A stretch of DNA of 64,000 bases from an uncultured Prevotellaceae bacterium (GCA_947166305.1 CAMVDV010000003.1:1-64000); one strand, 5' to 3'; shown: positions 1-8,420, counted from the first letter of the stretch. Made by a program: numbers and translations. The notes: generated by a model from the sequence alone, not told the origin.

Positions 1-309
1 GGCCTCGACGCTGAGCAGACGCATCTGCGACGACGGCACTTCGCTTCCGCTGGCAAGCCGGACCGAGAAGAGGTTGGCCGAAGGTAGCAGGCCCATTGCC
101 TCGCAGCCGCCGAAAGTGAGCTGACCGTCGGCATGGACAAACGAGGCGGAAAGAAGGTCGTTGGACAGAACATAGCTTGTCCCTTCCGAGGGAGAAAGGA
201 CGCTCAGCACGGCTTCTCCTGCCTGCTGGCGTTGTGGGAAAATGACTTTCTGTGCCGTTGCTTGCAGCACAAGCATCGACAGGAGGATGAGAAATGACGG
301 ACGTTTCAT
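1..309 (-). CDS. Secreted protein of unknown function, N-terminal part only
   Basis: The reading frame is open from an ATG at 309 to the window edge, giving about 103 residues. The first 19 residues form a classical signal peptide (MKRPSFLILLSMLVLQATAQ, cleavage likely after the ATA/AQ region), so the protein is exported. The following segment alternates short beta-like stretches with Gly and Ser and resembles the start of a carbohydrate-active or sugar-binding module, but I see no catalytic motif in the part present. The gene is transcribed away from the window and its C-terminus is missing. A role in polysaccharide use is only a guess. Confidence 0.7.
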   Translation of the reverse strand, partial: MKRPSFLILLSMLVLQATAQKVIFPQRQQAGEAVLSVLSPSEGTSYVLSNDLLSASFVHADGQLTFGGCEAMGLLPSANLFSVRLASGSEVPSSQMRLLSVEA

Positions 310-331
310 GGTAAATGTTGTTGAGCAAAAA

Positions 332-446
332 AAGAAGGGAGCGAAGGGGCACAAGGAGAGGAGACGGCCGGTGCAGCCTTGCTGCCGCCGGAACGGCGTC
401 TCTACTCCTTATGCTTCTCTTTGCTCCCTCGTTCCCTTATATATAA
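332..446. repeat. Long imperfect inverted repeat downstream of mdh
   Basis: The strand GGGAGCGAAGGGGCACAAGG... pairs imperfectly with the segment ending in ...GCTTCTCTTTGCTCCCTCG; arms are about 35-40 bp, and GAGACG/CGTCTC close the inner stem. It lies between the mdh stop and the start of the secreted gene at 309. It could end mdh transcription or act in the leader of the downstream gene. There is no clear T-run. Confidence 0.45.
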
Positions 447-470
447 TATAATATATGTTCGCGCGCGAGA

Positions 471-1463
471 CTACAGGTTGGCGTTGTCGTCCTTCCAGTT
501 CTCAACGGGCGGGATGATGCCAAGCTCGATGATTTCGTCGCGCATCTTCTGCAGATGCTCGTAGGAAGCCTGGAGCGCTGCCATCTCCTCTGCGGTGCCT
601 TCGGGAGCGCAGAAGCGTACACCGTCCTTGTCGATGACGGTGGGCATGGCCATCATAACGTTCTTGAAGCCACACTTGTCGCAGTTGACATAGCAACCTG
701 CCGGCCATGTGAAGGGCTCGCCACCCATAGCGCCCTCGATCATCTTGACTGCCTGATAAGCAGGGCTCTGGAACGAAGAGCGGCCGCGCAGCTTGATGAT
801 GTTCGAGCCGCCCTGAGTTGTCATGTGCTTGATCTCTGCCCAGCGTTCGGGGGTAAGGGGAAGTTCAGAGAGAGGCTTGCCGTCGATCTTAGCCTTGGAA
901 GCGAAGACAGCCATCTGTTCGCCGTGGCCGCCGTAGGTATAAGCGTCGGTCACCTTGTCCTGCTGCACGCCGAACTCCTGTGCGAGTTGCTGCTGCAGAC
1001 GTGTGGAGTCGAGGGCTGCCAGCGAGGTGAGCTGGTTGGGCTTCAGGCCGGAATGTATGAGAGCGGTGAGAGCTGTCACGTCGGCTGGGTTGAAGATGAC
1101 GACGACATGCTTCACGTCGGGGCAATACTTCTTGATGTTCTCGCCAAATTCGGCTGCAATCTTGCAGTTGCCCTTCAGCAAATCTTCGCGCGTCATGCCC
1201 TCCTTGCGGGGAGCACCACCGCTGGAGATGATGTACTTCGCGCCGGTGAAGGCCGTGGCAGGATCCACCGTGTAGGAGATGTTGGCGCCGGGGAAGGCAC
1301 AATGACACATCTCGTCGTAAACACCGTGTACGCCGGGTTCGTAGATATCGTAAAGGCAAATGTTGGGAGTGAGGCCGAGCATCAGCACGCTCTGCACCAT
1401 GTTAGAGCCGATCATGCCGCCGGCACCAACGATAACGAGTTTCTCGTCTGTAAGGAATTTCAT
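471..1463 (-). CDS. mdh: Malate dehydrogenase
   Basis: NAD-dependent malate dehydrogenase, interconverting malate and oxaloacetate in the cytoplasm; in anaerobic Bacteroidales this serves the reductive branch leading to succinate. The 330-residue protein has the Rossmann motif GAGGMIGS (13-20), the arginine-rich mobile loop RKEGMTREDLL (86-96), NPADV (125-129), LDSTRL (151-156) and the catalytic histidine in GGHGEQM (His180). The length fits the Bacteroidota form, which runs somewhat longer than proteobacterial enzymes because of extra C-terminal residues. A TAACTTTG promoter box lies about 40 bp upstream of the ATG. It is transcribed alone and divergently from nagB. Confidence 0.95.
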   Translation of the reverse strand: MKFLTDEKLVIVGAGGMIGSNMVQSVLMLGLTPNICLYDIYEPGVHGVYDEMCHCAFPGANISYTVDPATAFTGAKYIISSGGAPRKEGMTREDLLKGNCKIAAEFGENIKKYCPDVKHVVVIFNPADVTALTALIHSGLKPNQLTSLAALDSTRLQQQLAQEFGVQQDKVTDAYTYGGHGEQMAVFASKAKIDGKPLSELPLTPERWAEIKHMTTQGGSNIIKLRGRSSFQSPAYQAVKMIEGAMGGEPFTWPAGCYVNCDKCGFKNVMMAMPTVIDKDGVRFCAPEGTAEEMAALQASYEHLQKMRDEIIELGIIPPVENWKDDNANL

Positions 1464-1499
1464 GATTGTTTGTTTTTTGTTATTAAGTTAAACTGCGTG

Positions 1500-1507
1500 C
1501 AAAGTTA
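1500..1507 (-). promoter_or_regulatory. -7 promoter element for mdh
   Basis: TAACTTTG on the minus strand matches the Bacteroidota -7 consensus TAnnTTTG. The start codon lies 36 bp downstream. Confidence 0.75.
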
Positions 1508-1616
1508 CGATTTTCCTTTCATAACTGCAAGCATCGGAGCACTTTTTTGCCCTGCGTCCATGCTTTCAGGCAGGAAAATGCCGGCTTTGCCAAGTCGGGT
1601 TGTCAGACTTGACGTA

Positions 1617-1682
1617 CGGAACTTGGCAACGCCGCACGCGGAAACTGGCAACGTCGCGTGCGGAAATCGGCATCGCCGCGTG
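1617..1682. repeat. 22-bp-pitch tandem array A
   Basis: Three consecutive 22-bp units (1617, 1639, 1661), each carrying CGGAAnnGGCAnCG and a CCGCACG or CGCGTGCGG core, plus a decayed fourth unit. The array sits between the divergent mdh and nagB promoters. Confidence 0.85.
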
Positions 1683-1788
1683 CGGCGCAACGTCACGTCC
1701 CGGCCCCACGATGTCGTCCTCCATGACAAAAATCTTCACTTTCGTGCAATTTTTGAGCCTGTTCCTTCGTTATTCTTATAAAAAGCCG

Positions 1789-1796
1789 TACATTTG
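1789..1796 (+). promoter_or_regulatory. -7 promoter element for nagB
   Basis: TACATTTG matches TAnnTTTG. The predicted leader to the nagB ATG is about 65-70 nt. Confidence 0.7.
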
Positions 1797-1866
1797 CAAG
1801 AAAGATTGTATTCAAGGGATAACAAACACATTATTCACACAAACAAAACAAAACACAAAGAAAACT

Positions 1867-2658
1867 ATGAGAGTCATCATCGAACCAGACTATGAGAACC
1901 TGAGCCGCTGGGCTGCAGAGTACGTCGCAGCAAAAATCAACGCTGCCAAGCCAACCGCCGAGAAACCCTTCAAGTTGGGCTGTCCCACAGGGTCGTCGCC
2001 CCTCGGTCTCTATAAACACCTCATCGAGATGTATAAGGAGGGCAAAGTTTCCTTCCAGAACGTCGTCACCTTCAACATGGACGAATACGTCGGCCTGCCC
2101 GAAGAACACCCCGAAAGCTACCACAGCTTCATGTGGACCAATTTCTTCTCACACATCGACATCAAGAAGGAAAACGTACACATCCTGAACGGCAACGCCC
2201 CCGACCTGGCGGCAGAATGCGCACAATATGAGGCAGCAATCCAGGCGGCTGGCGGCATCGACCTCTTCATGGGCGGCATAGGTCCCGACGGTCACATCGC
2301 CTTCAACGAGCCCTTCAGCTCACTGCAAAGTCGCACCCGCGTGAAAAGTCTTACCACCGACACCATCATCGCCAACAGCCGATTCTTCGACTACGACATC
2401 AACAAGGTGCCCAAGACAGCGCTCACCGTGGGCGTAGGCACCGTGATGGACGCCAAGGAAGTGCTCATCGTAGTGAACGGGCACGGCAAGGCACGCGCCC
2501 TGAAGCACGCCATAGAGTGCGCCGTAAGCCAGGAATGGACTATCAGCGCGCTGCAGATGCATCCGCACGCCATCATCGTCTGCGACGAAGCAGCCACCGA
2601 CGAGCTCAAGCACGGCACATACAAGTACTTCAAGGACATCGAGAAAGGAAACCTCTGA
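1867..2658 (+). CDS. nagB: Glucosamine-6-phosphate deaminase
   Basis: Converts glucosamine 6-phosphate to fructose 6-phosphate and ammonia, feeding amino-sugar carbon (for example from mucin or peptidoglycan GlcNAc) into glycolysis. The 263-residue protein has the family length and keeps NMDEYVGLP, with the general-base Asp near residue 72, and [13 protein letters not shown] (about 138-150), with the catalytic Asp, His and Glu. The reading frame stays open upstream, but the ATG at 1867 gives the canonical N-terminus [13 protein letters not shown] and lies after a good promoter, so it is the chosen start. A terminator follows at 2743. Confidence 0.95.
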   Translation: MRVIIEPDYENLSRWAAEYVAAKINAAKPTAEKPFKLGCPTGSSPLGLYKHLIEMYKEGKVSFQNVVTFNMDEYVGLPEEHPESYHSFMWTNFFSHIDIKKENVHILNGNAPDLAAECAQYEAAIQAAGGIDLFMGGIGPDGHIAFNEPFSSLQSRTRVKSLTTDTIIANSRFFDYDINKVPKTALTVGVGTVMDAKEVLIVVNGHGKARALKHAIECAVSQEWTISALQMHPHAIIVCDEAATDELKHGTYKYFKDIEKGNL

Positions 2659-2742
2659 TATTGTCAGAGTCCTTAAAGACCTCAAAGACCTTAAGGACCC
2701 AAAAGACTCTTAACCAGAAAACCTATAAACTATGCAAACCTT

Positions 2743-2790
2743 CCCGCCTTCCCTTTCACTTTCAAGAGAAGGCGGGATTATTTTTTTTTG
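2743..2790 (+). terminator. Rho-independent terminator after nagB
   Basis: Stem CCCGCCTTC / GAAGGCGGG followed by ATTA and nine T residues. It ends only a few bases before the next start codon, so the downstream gene probably has a start signal that I could not place. Confidence 0.8.
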
Positions 2791-2795
2791 TGGCC

Positions 2796-4319
2796 ATGAA
2801 GACATTACCGACGTACATATTTATATTATTGTGGGCGGGATGTTGCCTTCCCCTGACTGCCGGAAACACAAAAGAGCTGAGCCGCGACGTGCTCCTCGAC
2901 AAGATAAAAGGCGGTTGGGCAGGGCAGACCATAGGCTGTGCCTACGGAGGTCCCACTGAATTCTGCTACCGTGGCGTCATGATTCCCGACGAAACGGAGA
3001 TTGCCTACCCTGAGCATCACCTGCAATGGTTCTTCGACCACTCGCCCGGCCTCTTCGACGATGTCTATATGGACCTCACCTTCGTCAAGGTCTTCAGCGA
3101 GGAAGGACTCGACGCGCCAGCCGAATCGATGGCAAAGGCCTTTGCCCATGCCCCCTACCCGCTCTGGCATGCCAATCAGCAGGCACGCTACAACATCCTG
3201 CAGGGCATGATGCCTCCTGCCTCGGGCCATTGGAAAAACAATCCCCACGCCGACTGTATCGACTATCAGATAGAGAGTGATTTCGCCGGACTCATGTCGC
3301 CCGGCATGCCAAACACTGCCTCGAAAATTTCGGACAAGGTGGGACACCTCATGAACTACGGCGACGGCTGGTATGGCGGCGTGTTCATGGGGGCAATGTA
3401 CACCTTGGCGTTCACTAACGACGACGTCGAAACCATCGTGGAGCAAGCGCTGCGAACCATACCAAGGAAGAGCAAGTTCCACCGATGCATTGCCGATGTC
3501 ATTCGTTGGTACAGGGAAGAACCGAATGACTGGAAGCGGGCGTGGAAGCTTTACAACGAGAAGTATGGCGACGACGCGGGCTGTCCCGAGCTTATCCTTG
3601 AGCCGGGCAACATCGATGCCACAATGAATTCGGCTTACGTCGTGATGGGTTTGCTCTATGGCCACGGCGACTTCGGCCGGACGATGGAGATAGCGACGCG
3701 ATGCGGGCAAGACTCCGACTGCAATCCATCCTCGGCGGCAGGCATCCTGGCCACTATGACGGGCTACTCAGGCATACCCAAAAAGTGGATGCCCAACCTT
3801 CGGGAAGTGGAGGAACGGCCGTTCTCGTACACCACAATGTCGCTCCGCGATGTCTATCGGCTAAGCCTGGACCTGGCGTTGAAGAACATCGTGAGGAACG
3901 GCGGGAAAGTCTCTGATGACAAAGTCCGCATTAAGGTGCAGAAACCGAAGCCTGTGAGAATGGAGCAAGGCTTCAGCGGCATGACGCCGAAGCTGCTGGC
4001 AGAAGGCATAGAACGCCTCGGCAATCCCGACGCAGGGCAGAACGTCTTCGAGTTCCAGGGCACGGGCATCACGCTCTATGGCAACATCGAATGTCCCGAC
4101 CACGACTACGAAGCCCAGCTCGAGGTGAGCGTGGACGGCAAGAAGGACAGGGTGATGAAGCTCACGTCGAACTTCCACGACCGCACCGCCGACTGCCTCT
4201 ACTGGCGCTACGACCTGCCCGACGGCCTTCACCGCGTGGAGTTCCGCCTGCTCAACCCGCGAGAAGATGCCAACATCAAGGCCCGACGCGTCATACTTTA
4301 TGAGAAAATGAGAAAATGA
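2796..4319 (+). CDS. Secreted ADP-ribosylglycohydrolase family protein
   Basis: A 507-residue exported member of the ADP-ribosylglycohydrolase (DraG/ARH-like) family. An N-terminal hydrophobic segment ends in WAGCC, so it may be a lipoprotein (Cys16 or Cys17). The family core is visible: GGWAGQTIGCAYGGPTE (39-55), the acidic motif DDVYMDL (88-94) and GQDSDCNPSSAAGI (about 304-317), which normally hold the two magnesium ions. The last 120 residues or so look like a separate beta-rich, carbohydrate-binding-like domain. Secreted family members are common in gut Bacteroidota and probably cleave an N-glycosidic bond, but the substrate is unknown. The start at 2796 was chosen because it gives the signal peptide. 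Confidence 0.85.
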   Translation: MKTLPTYIFILLWAGCCLPLTAGNTKELSRDVLLDKIKGGWAGQTIGCAYGGPTEFCYRGVMIPDETEIAYPEHHLQWFFDHSPGLFDDVYMDLTFVKVFSEEGLDAPAESMAKAFAHAPYPLWHANQQARYNILQGMMPPASGHWKNNPHADCIDYQIESDFAGLMSPGMPNTASKISDKVGHLMNYGDGWYGGVFMGAMYTLAFTNDDVETIVEQALRTIPRKSKFHRCIADVIRWYREEPNDWKRAWKLYNEKYGDDAGCPELILEPGNIDATMNSAYVVMGLLYGHGDFGRTMEIATRCGQDSDCNPSSAAGILATMTGYSGIPKKWMPNLREVEERPFSYTTMSLRDVYRLSLDLALKNIVRNGGKVSDDKVRIKVQKPKPVRMEQGFSGMTPKLLAEGIERLGNPDAGQNVFEFQGTGITLYGNIECPDHDYEAQLEVSVDGKKDRVMKLTSNFHDRTADCLYWRYDLPDGLHRVEFRLLNPREDANIKARRVILYEKMRK

Positions 4320-4464
4320 GAAAATTAAAAAATTAAAAAAGAGAAGATGAAGGAATGAGAAAATGAAGGAATGAAAAGCCTCCGTTTCTTGTAAATAAAT
4401 GTTAAATTGAGGCTTCGGAGAAAGATTTTTCACTTTTCACTCTTCACTTTTCACTTTTTTGTCG

Positions 4465-4472
4465 TACCTTTG
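4465..4472 (+). promoter_or_regulatory. -7 promoter element for tRNA-His
   Basis: TACCTTTG matches TAnnTTTG, about 108 bp before the tRNA. Confidence 0.7.
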
Positions 4473-4580
4473 CACCGCCTAAAGAGAACGAGAGGATAAG
4501 ACATCCGAATAAAAAGACAAAGGCCTCGCCCAAATCTTCTACATTTCTGCATTTCTTATTTTCTTTTTATCTTTAACATG

Positions 4581-4654
4581 GTGCCTATAGTTCAGTTGGT
4601 TAGAGCGTCAGATTGTGGTTCTGAATGTCGTGGGTTCGAGTCCCACTAGGCACC
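4581..4654 (+). tRNA. tRNA-His (anticodon GTG)
   Basis: A complete cloverleaf: acceptor stem GTGCCTA pairs with TAGGCAC, anticodon loop TTGTGGT contains GTG, and T-loop GGTTCGAGTCC is canonical. A G at 4580 faces discriminator C4654, providing the G-1 identity base of tRNA-His. CCA is not encoded. Confidence 0.97.
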
Positions 4655-4666
4655 CTGATGAGCAAG

Positions 4667-4703
4667 AAAGCTTCCCGATGCAATGCGTCGGGAAGCTTTT
4701 TTT
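4667..4703 (+). terminator. Terminator after tRNA-His
   Basis: Stem AAGCTTCCCGA / TCGGGAAGCTT with a 9-nt loop and a run of T residues. The convergent metallophosphoesterase gene ends just beyond, so it may work for both strands. Confidence 0.85.
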
Positions 4704-4724
4704 GTGCCCATCAGGATGGGCGTT

Positions 4725-5819
4725 TCATAAGGAACGACTGGCAGGTTCGATGGTGAGGACGAGGTATTCCGAGCGTGTGCCAATGCGGTATTTGCCGCCC
4801 CAAATGCCCATTCCGCTGCTGATGTAGTAGCCTGTGGCGCCACGACGATGCGGTCCGAAGGCACATTCGTACATCGCGTCGGTCATCCACGAGATGGGCC
4901 AGACCTGTCCATGATGGGTGTGACCGCTGAACTGGAAGTCGATGCCTTCGCGCTCGGCCTGTTCCAAGTGGTAAGGTTGATGGTCGAGGAGGATGCTGAA
5001 GCAGGCTGTGTCGGCCGACATCATGATGTCTCTGAGCGGACGGCGGCGGCGGTTGGTGCGGTCGTCGCGCCCGATGATGCTGATTTCGCCCTGCCGTGTC
5101 GACGTATCTCGCAGGAGGTGGATGCCGGCATCGCAGTAGAATCGCTGTGCCTCAGGCTCGCCGCTGTAGTATTCATGGTTGCCGAGGCAGGCAAAGACGG
5201 GAGCCTGCAGGCGGCGGAACTCCTCGTGCATTCGTTCGTCGCGGAGCGGGCGGATGCTGCCATCGATGATGTCTCCGGCTATGAGCACCGCGTCGGGATG
5301 CTCATCGTTGATGAGGTTTACCCATCGCGCCAACTCCCCTCTGCGGTTGTGATAACCGAGATGCAAGTCGCTCAGGAGCACCAACTTGACAGGCTTCGAG
5401 AGCTTCGACGAACGAATCGTCATTTCCTCCCGATGCTTGTGGCGGTAGTGGATGTTGCCGCCGACGAGGAGCATGGCGAGGCAGAGCACGATGCCGCCGC
5501 AGGTCCACCAGTTCCCGTGCATCCATGCGGCAGGGATGATGTGCAGGAGCCGCAGCAGGTCCAGGACAATAAGGAGCAGGACGAGGTAGAGCAGGACGAT
5601 GATGCTCGACGTGCCGACCTCATAGACTGCCGTCGCGAGGGGCATGGGCAGGCGGTCCGTCGTACGGAAGATACTGGCAAAGAGCATGGCAAACGCGCTC
5701 AGCAGCAACAGGATAATGAGAGACCCCCCAACCCCCTTTAGGGGGAGTAGCAGCCAGATGTGCCAGCCGACGTACGCCAGACCCAGCAGCGGAAGCAACA
5801 TGAAGACAATCATCCACAT
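4725..5819 (-). CDS. Membrane-anchored metallophosphoesterase
   Basis: A 364-residue calcineurin-like phosphoesterase. The N-terminal third holds about four hydrophobic segments (1-25, 33-53, 70-95, 105-122). The catalytic domain then carries all metal ligands in order: SDLHLG (150-155), GDIIDG (182-187), GNHEYY (213-218) and GHTHHGQ (299-305). It resembles YaeI/YkuE-type enzymes that act on envelope lipids or nucleotides at the membrane, but the substrate is unknown. Residues about 25-36 (LPLKGVGGS) between the first two helices are encoded by a GC-rich palindromic repeat found elsewhere in the window as non-coding DNA. Single gene, convergent with tRNA-His. Confidence 0.88.
   Translation of the reverse strand: MWMIVFMLLPLLGLAYVGWHIWLLLPLKGVGGSLIILLLLSAFAMLFASIFRTTDRLPMPLATAVYEVGTSSIIVLLYLVLLLIVLDLLRLLHIIPAAWMHGNWWTCGGIVLCLAMLLVGGNIHYRHKHREEMTIRSSKLSKPVKLVLLSDLHLGYHNRRGELARWVNLINDEHPDAVLIAGDIIDGSIRPLRDERMHEEFRRLQAPVFACLGNHEYYSGEPEAQRFYCDAGIHLLRDTSTRQGEISIIGRDDRTNRRRRPLRDIMMSADTACFSILLDHQPYHLEQAEREGIDFQFSGHTHHGQVWPISWMTDAMYECAFGPHRRGATGYYISSGMGIWGGKYRIGTRSEYLVLTIEPASRSL
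5720..5752. repeat. GC-rich palindromic repeat inside the metallophosphoesterase gene
   Basis: The segment around ACCCCCTTTAGGGGGAG is nearly identical, read on the opposite strand, to the two intergenic copies at 34490-34567. Here it is translated into a loop between two transmembrane helices. Confidence 0.8.
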
Positions 5820-5833
5820 GATATTTTTCTATA

Positions 5834-5841
5834 CAACGTTA
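5834..5841 (-). promoter_or_regulatory. Possible -7 element for the metallophosphoesterase gene
   Basis: TAACGTTG on the minus strand differs at one base from TAnnTTTG and lies just upstream of the start codon. Confidence 0.35.
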
Positions 5842-5851
5842 GTCGATACTT

Positions 5852-5946
5852 TAATTTTCCACCACGAATTGCACGAATTTCACGAATTATTCCTATCGTC
5901 ATCGCAGGCGGAGCCAATTCGTGCAATTAGTGTAATTCGTGGTTTT
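5852..5946. repeat. Inverted repeat of ATTCGTG/CACGAAT type
   Basis: ACCACGAATTGCACGAATT on the left is mirrored by AATTCGTGCAATTAGTG...ATTCGTGGT on the right. The RNA would fold into a long hairpin. It fills part of the 689-bp gap between the metallophosphoesterase and HU-related genes. Confidence 0.75.
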
Positions 5947-5965
5947 TCTTGACATTTTTTGTATT

Positions 5966-6220
5966 GTTCGTGCGGATTTGCAATCCGCACGCAGTGAATA
6001 TAGGGATTTCAATCCCGCCATTTAGCTTTTAATCGCATTGCAAATGCTTATATTCCATGCTGTCGGATTTCAAATCCGACAGAACATTGCCGCCTTGTTC
6101 GTGCGGATTTGCAATCCGCACGCAGTGAATATAGGGATTTATAATCCCGCAATTTTCTTTTTATCGCACCGGCAAATGCATATACTCCCTTGCCGTCGGG
6201 TCGGCAAATCCGACAGCACG
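5966..6220. repeat. Tandemly duplicated ~131-bp composite palindromic repeat
   Basis: Two copies start with GTTCGTGCGGATTTGCAATC at 5966 and 6097, an exact 131-bp offset. Each contains three palindromes in the same order: GTGCGGATTTGCAATCCGCAC-like, GGGATTTnAATCCC and TGTCGGATTT..AATCCGACA. The second copy is more decayed at its 3' end. Short open frames across it (for example 6038-6298) are repeat-derived and are not called as genes. Confidence 0.85.
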
Positions 6221-6335
6221 TCCCGTCGGCTCCAGCGTTTCGGTTGGCAAAGTTACGAAATAAAATCGACATCCTCCCGCTTCGTGCGGCAAATTTAACA
6301 TCTTTTGGAACAAGCCGACCTGCTCCGTGCCGCCA

Positions 6336-6423
6336 GAAGCCCTACAGGGTTCTCGTTGCTTCATCATCATGCAGCAATTGCTTATACATGATGAAGCAAT
6401 TGCTTCAACATGATGCAGCAATC
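6336..6423. repeat. 22-bp-pitch tandem array L
   Basis: Four units of 22 bp (6336, 6358, 6380, 6402). Units 2-4 share GCTTnAnnATGATGnAGCAAT; the junction GAAGCAATTGCTTC is a perfect palindrome. It lies 50 bp upstream of the HU-related gene promoter. Confidence 0.85.
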
Positions 6424-6475
6424 GGCACGGCAGAAGATTTTTGGCATTTCTCTTGGTGGAATGGGGGAAAATTGT

Positions 6476-6483
6476 TATCTTTG
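6476..6483 (+). promoter_or_regulatory. -7 promoter element for the HU-related gene
   Basis: TATCTTTG matches TAnnTTTG, 25 bp before the ATG at 6509. Confidence 0.8.
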
Positions 6484-6508
6484 CAGACCAAATTAAAACT
6501 AAACTATC

Positions 6509-7138
6509 ATGCCTATCAAGTTTTCTATTGCCAAACGAGGCCTTTTGCCCACCGAGAGTAACCAACAGATTGAGACCACAGACAATGCCGCGCTCCTCCG
6601 CCCCGTGCTGAGTTGTCCGGCGACGGTGGATGCCGTAGAGTTCCAAAGCAGCAGCGGTCGTCTGCCATCCCTCATGCCCAAGGGCGAGTTGTCGGCAGCC
6701 TTGAACACCCTGCAGCGCGTCATGGTGCACGAGATGGAGAAGGGCAATGCCGTCACACTGCCGGGCATCGGCACCTTCCGCCTCTCGCTTAAGGGACAAA
6801 TCGGCGTGGAGAGCGGCAAGTACCACGGGCAGGATGTCCGCGTGGACGGCATCCTTTTCCGCCCCGACCGCGAGCTTTTGGCCGAGGTGCGCGGGCTCGA
6901 TGTGGAGCAAGTGCCTTGCGGTCAGGACTTCCGCACGGAGGAGGATGACGTGGAGGCACGGCTTGCACGGCTCTTCGAGCGTAAGCCTTTCGTCACACAC
7001 AAGGACGTTGCCACTGCCTTCGCCCAGACTTTGTCGCGCAACCGCATCACGACGCTCCTGGGAAAGCTCGTCCGCCAAGGCCGCATCGTGCGCGAAGGCA
7101 AGGGAGCACAAACGGTCTATCGAGCTGCACAAAGTTAG
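6509..7138 (+). CDS. HU-related DNA-binding protein with C-terminal helix-turn-helix
   Basis: A 209-residue Bacteroidota-specific HU-like protein. The first 120 residues or so have the HU/IHF-type fold layout, with the beta-arm start GNAVTLPGIGTFRLSLKG near 75-92 corresponding to the HU motif GxVxLxGFGtF. The C-terminal 60 residues (about 145-205) look like a winged helix: FVTHKDVATAFAQTLSRNRITTLLGKLVRQGRI reads as helix-turn-helix plus wing. Such proteins are usually numerous in a genome and may act as nucleoid or regulatory proteins. It has its own promoter and a strong terminator, so it is monocistronic. The precise role is unknown. Confidence 0.85.
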   Translation: MPIKFSIAKRGLLPTESNQQIETTDNAALLRPVLSCPATVDAVEFQSSSGRLPSLMPKGELSAALNTLQRVMVHEMEKGNAVTLPGIGTFRLSLKGQIGVESGKYHGQDVRVDGILFRPDRELLAEVRGLDVEQVPCGQDFRTEEDDVEARLARLFERKPFVTHKDVATAFAQTLSRNRITTLLGKLVRQGRIVREGKGAQTVYRAAQS

Positions 7139-7160
7139 AAAAACGCCGACTTAAAGCAAA

Positions 7161-7197
7161 AAAAAGGAGGGAAGGAGCGACATATTCCCTCCTTTTT
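7161..7197 (+). terminator. Terminator after the HU-related gene
   Basis: Stem AAAGGAGGGAA / TTCCCTCCTTT with an 11-nt loop and a T-tail. Confidence 0.85.
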
Positions 7198-7225
7198 CGT
7201 GTATATAAAGGTAGCAAACGAACTC

Positions 7226-7756
7226 ATGGCAGACCAGGAACGGCAGATGATACTTGCTGCCCAGCGCGGGCAGACGGACGGATACAAGTACCTGATGGAC
7301 AGGTACGGCCGTCGGGTACAGCTGCTTGTGGCACAGGTGGTGGGCGACAGCCGCGATGCGGAGGAACTGACACAGGACACGTTTGTCCGCGCCTTCGAGC
7401 ACCTGAAGGACTTCGACCCCGAGCGGGCCTCGTTCCAGACGTGGCTCAGTCGCATCGCCTACCGCATCGCCTTGAACCATCTCCGCAGCCAGGGTTTTGC
7501 GACAAAGCCTTTGGAGGAGGAGAGATGTCTGCCCGAAAACGACGAGAATGGCAGTCCCGACGAGCGTCTCAAGCGTCTGGACGAAGCCATCGACCGCCTC
7601 CGTCCCGAGGAACGCATCCTGCTGCATCTGCATTACTACGAGGAGCTTTCGCTGCAGGAGATAGCCGAAGTGACCGGCGTGGCAGCAGGTCCGCTTGCCA
7701 ACCGCCTGCAACGCATCAGGCAGAAGCTCAGGAAACTACTGAGCATTGACCATTGA
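7226..7756 (+). CDS. ECF-type RNA polymerase sigma factor
   Basis: A 176-residue sigma-70 family protein of the extracytoplasmic-function class. Region 2 is visible around residues 10-85 (DAEELTQDTFVRAFEHLKDFDP, then FQTWLSRIAYRIALNHLR), and region 4 around 115-170 (LRPEERILLHLHYYEELSLQEIAEVTGVAAGPLANRLQRIRQKLRKLL). A GTG at 7199 is in frame, but the ATG at 7226 gives the normal ECF N-terminus and avoids the terminator, so I prefer it. The next gene, 41 bp on, encodes a single-pass membrane protein suited to be its anti-sigma factor. Confidence 0.92.
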   Translation: MADQERQMILAAQRGQTDGYKYLMDRYGRRVQLLVAQVVGDSRDAEELTQDTFVRAFEHLKDFDPERASFQTWLSRIAYRIALNHLRSQGFATKPLEEERCLPENDENGSPDERLKRLDEAIDRLRPEERILLHLHYYEELSLQEIAEVTGVAAGPLANRLQRIRQKLRKLLSIDH

Positions 7757-7797
7757 ATCATTGAACATTGACAATTGAACATTGACCATTTAGCATT
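7741..7797. repeat. AT-rich tandem CATTGA(A/C) repeats
   Basis: Six copies of CATTGAnn between the ECF sigma stop and the anti-sigma start. A similar CCTTGAA set occurs at 10573-10601 between the two efflux genes. Confidence 0.7.
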
Positions 7798-8400
7798 ATG
7801 ATAAACGATAAAGAGCAAGACAAACTGCTGAAGGTAGCCTTCGAAAGACGGGCATCCAGCGTGCCGCCGCTATCGGAAGGCTTTGCCGAAAGGGTGCTGA
7901 AGGCCGTGGAAAGGCGTCGACCTGACGGCCGACGCACGGTGGCACTCTGGGCGAGTGGCATCGCCGCCGCCTTGCTCGTGGGCTTCCTCCTCTGGCCCCG
8001 CGAGCAGACACGGCAGTCCGCGACAGTCGCCACGCCGGTCGTTGCCGAGCTTCCAGGGCAAGCAACCGACACGCCTCTCAAGCCAAAAGAGCCCGCTCCT
8101 CAGAACCGTCTGAGTAATCAGCGTATTCAGAATACTCGGATTATTCAGAAAAAACCAGGCAAATCAGCCGTCCCCGATGAGCCACGGGGCGAGCCTGTTC
8201 TCCCATCTTCCTCGGGGGAGAGGGCGGAAGAAGTGCCCGTCATCCCGCCGGACAAGCAGCCGCTCGTGGACATCTACCTTGCCGAAGAAGCCCTCCAGGT
8301 AGAGTATATGCTCCGTGAACCACTGGAGAAACTGCAGGAATTCTATGCCAGCTTCGACGAAGAGGAACCCGACACCACCGTCCACATCATTGCCATCTAA
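7798..8400 (+). CDS. Single-pass membrane protein, probable anti-sigma factor
   Basis: 200 residues: a charged cytoplasmic N-terminus (1-45), one transmembrane helix (about 46-66, VALWASGIAAALLVGFLLWP), then a Pro-rich periplasmic region and a short acidic C-terminal domain (YLAEEALQVEYMLREPLEKLQEFYASF). Topology and position immediately after an ECF sigma gene suggest an anti-sigma factor that senses an envelope signal; I see no zinc-binding HxxxCxxC motif, so it would be of the non-ZAS type. The Pro-rich linker contains repeat-like DNA (inverted segments near 8105-8150 and a GGGGGAG palindrome near 8212). Confidence 0.65.
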   Translation: MINDKEQDKLLKVAFERRASSVPPLSEGFAERVLKAVERRRPDGRRTVALWASGIAAALLVGFLLWPREQTRQSATVATPVVAELPGQATDTPLKPKEPAPQNRLSNQRIQNTRIIQKKPGKSAVPDEPRGEPVLPSSSGERAEEVPVIPPDKQPLVDIYLAEEALQVEYMLREPLEKLQEFYASFDEEEPDTTVHIIAI

Positions 8401-8420
8401 ACATCTAAACATACATCAAC

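Noticed and set aside
6038-6298. Small frame across the 131-bp duplicated element
   Set aside because: The peptide repeats because the DNA repeats. Stop placement and composition fit non-coding palindromic sequence.
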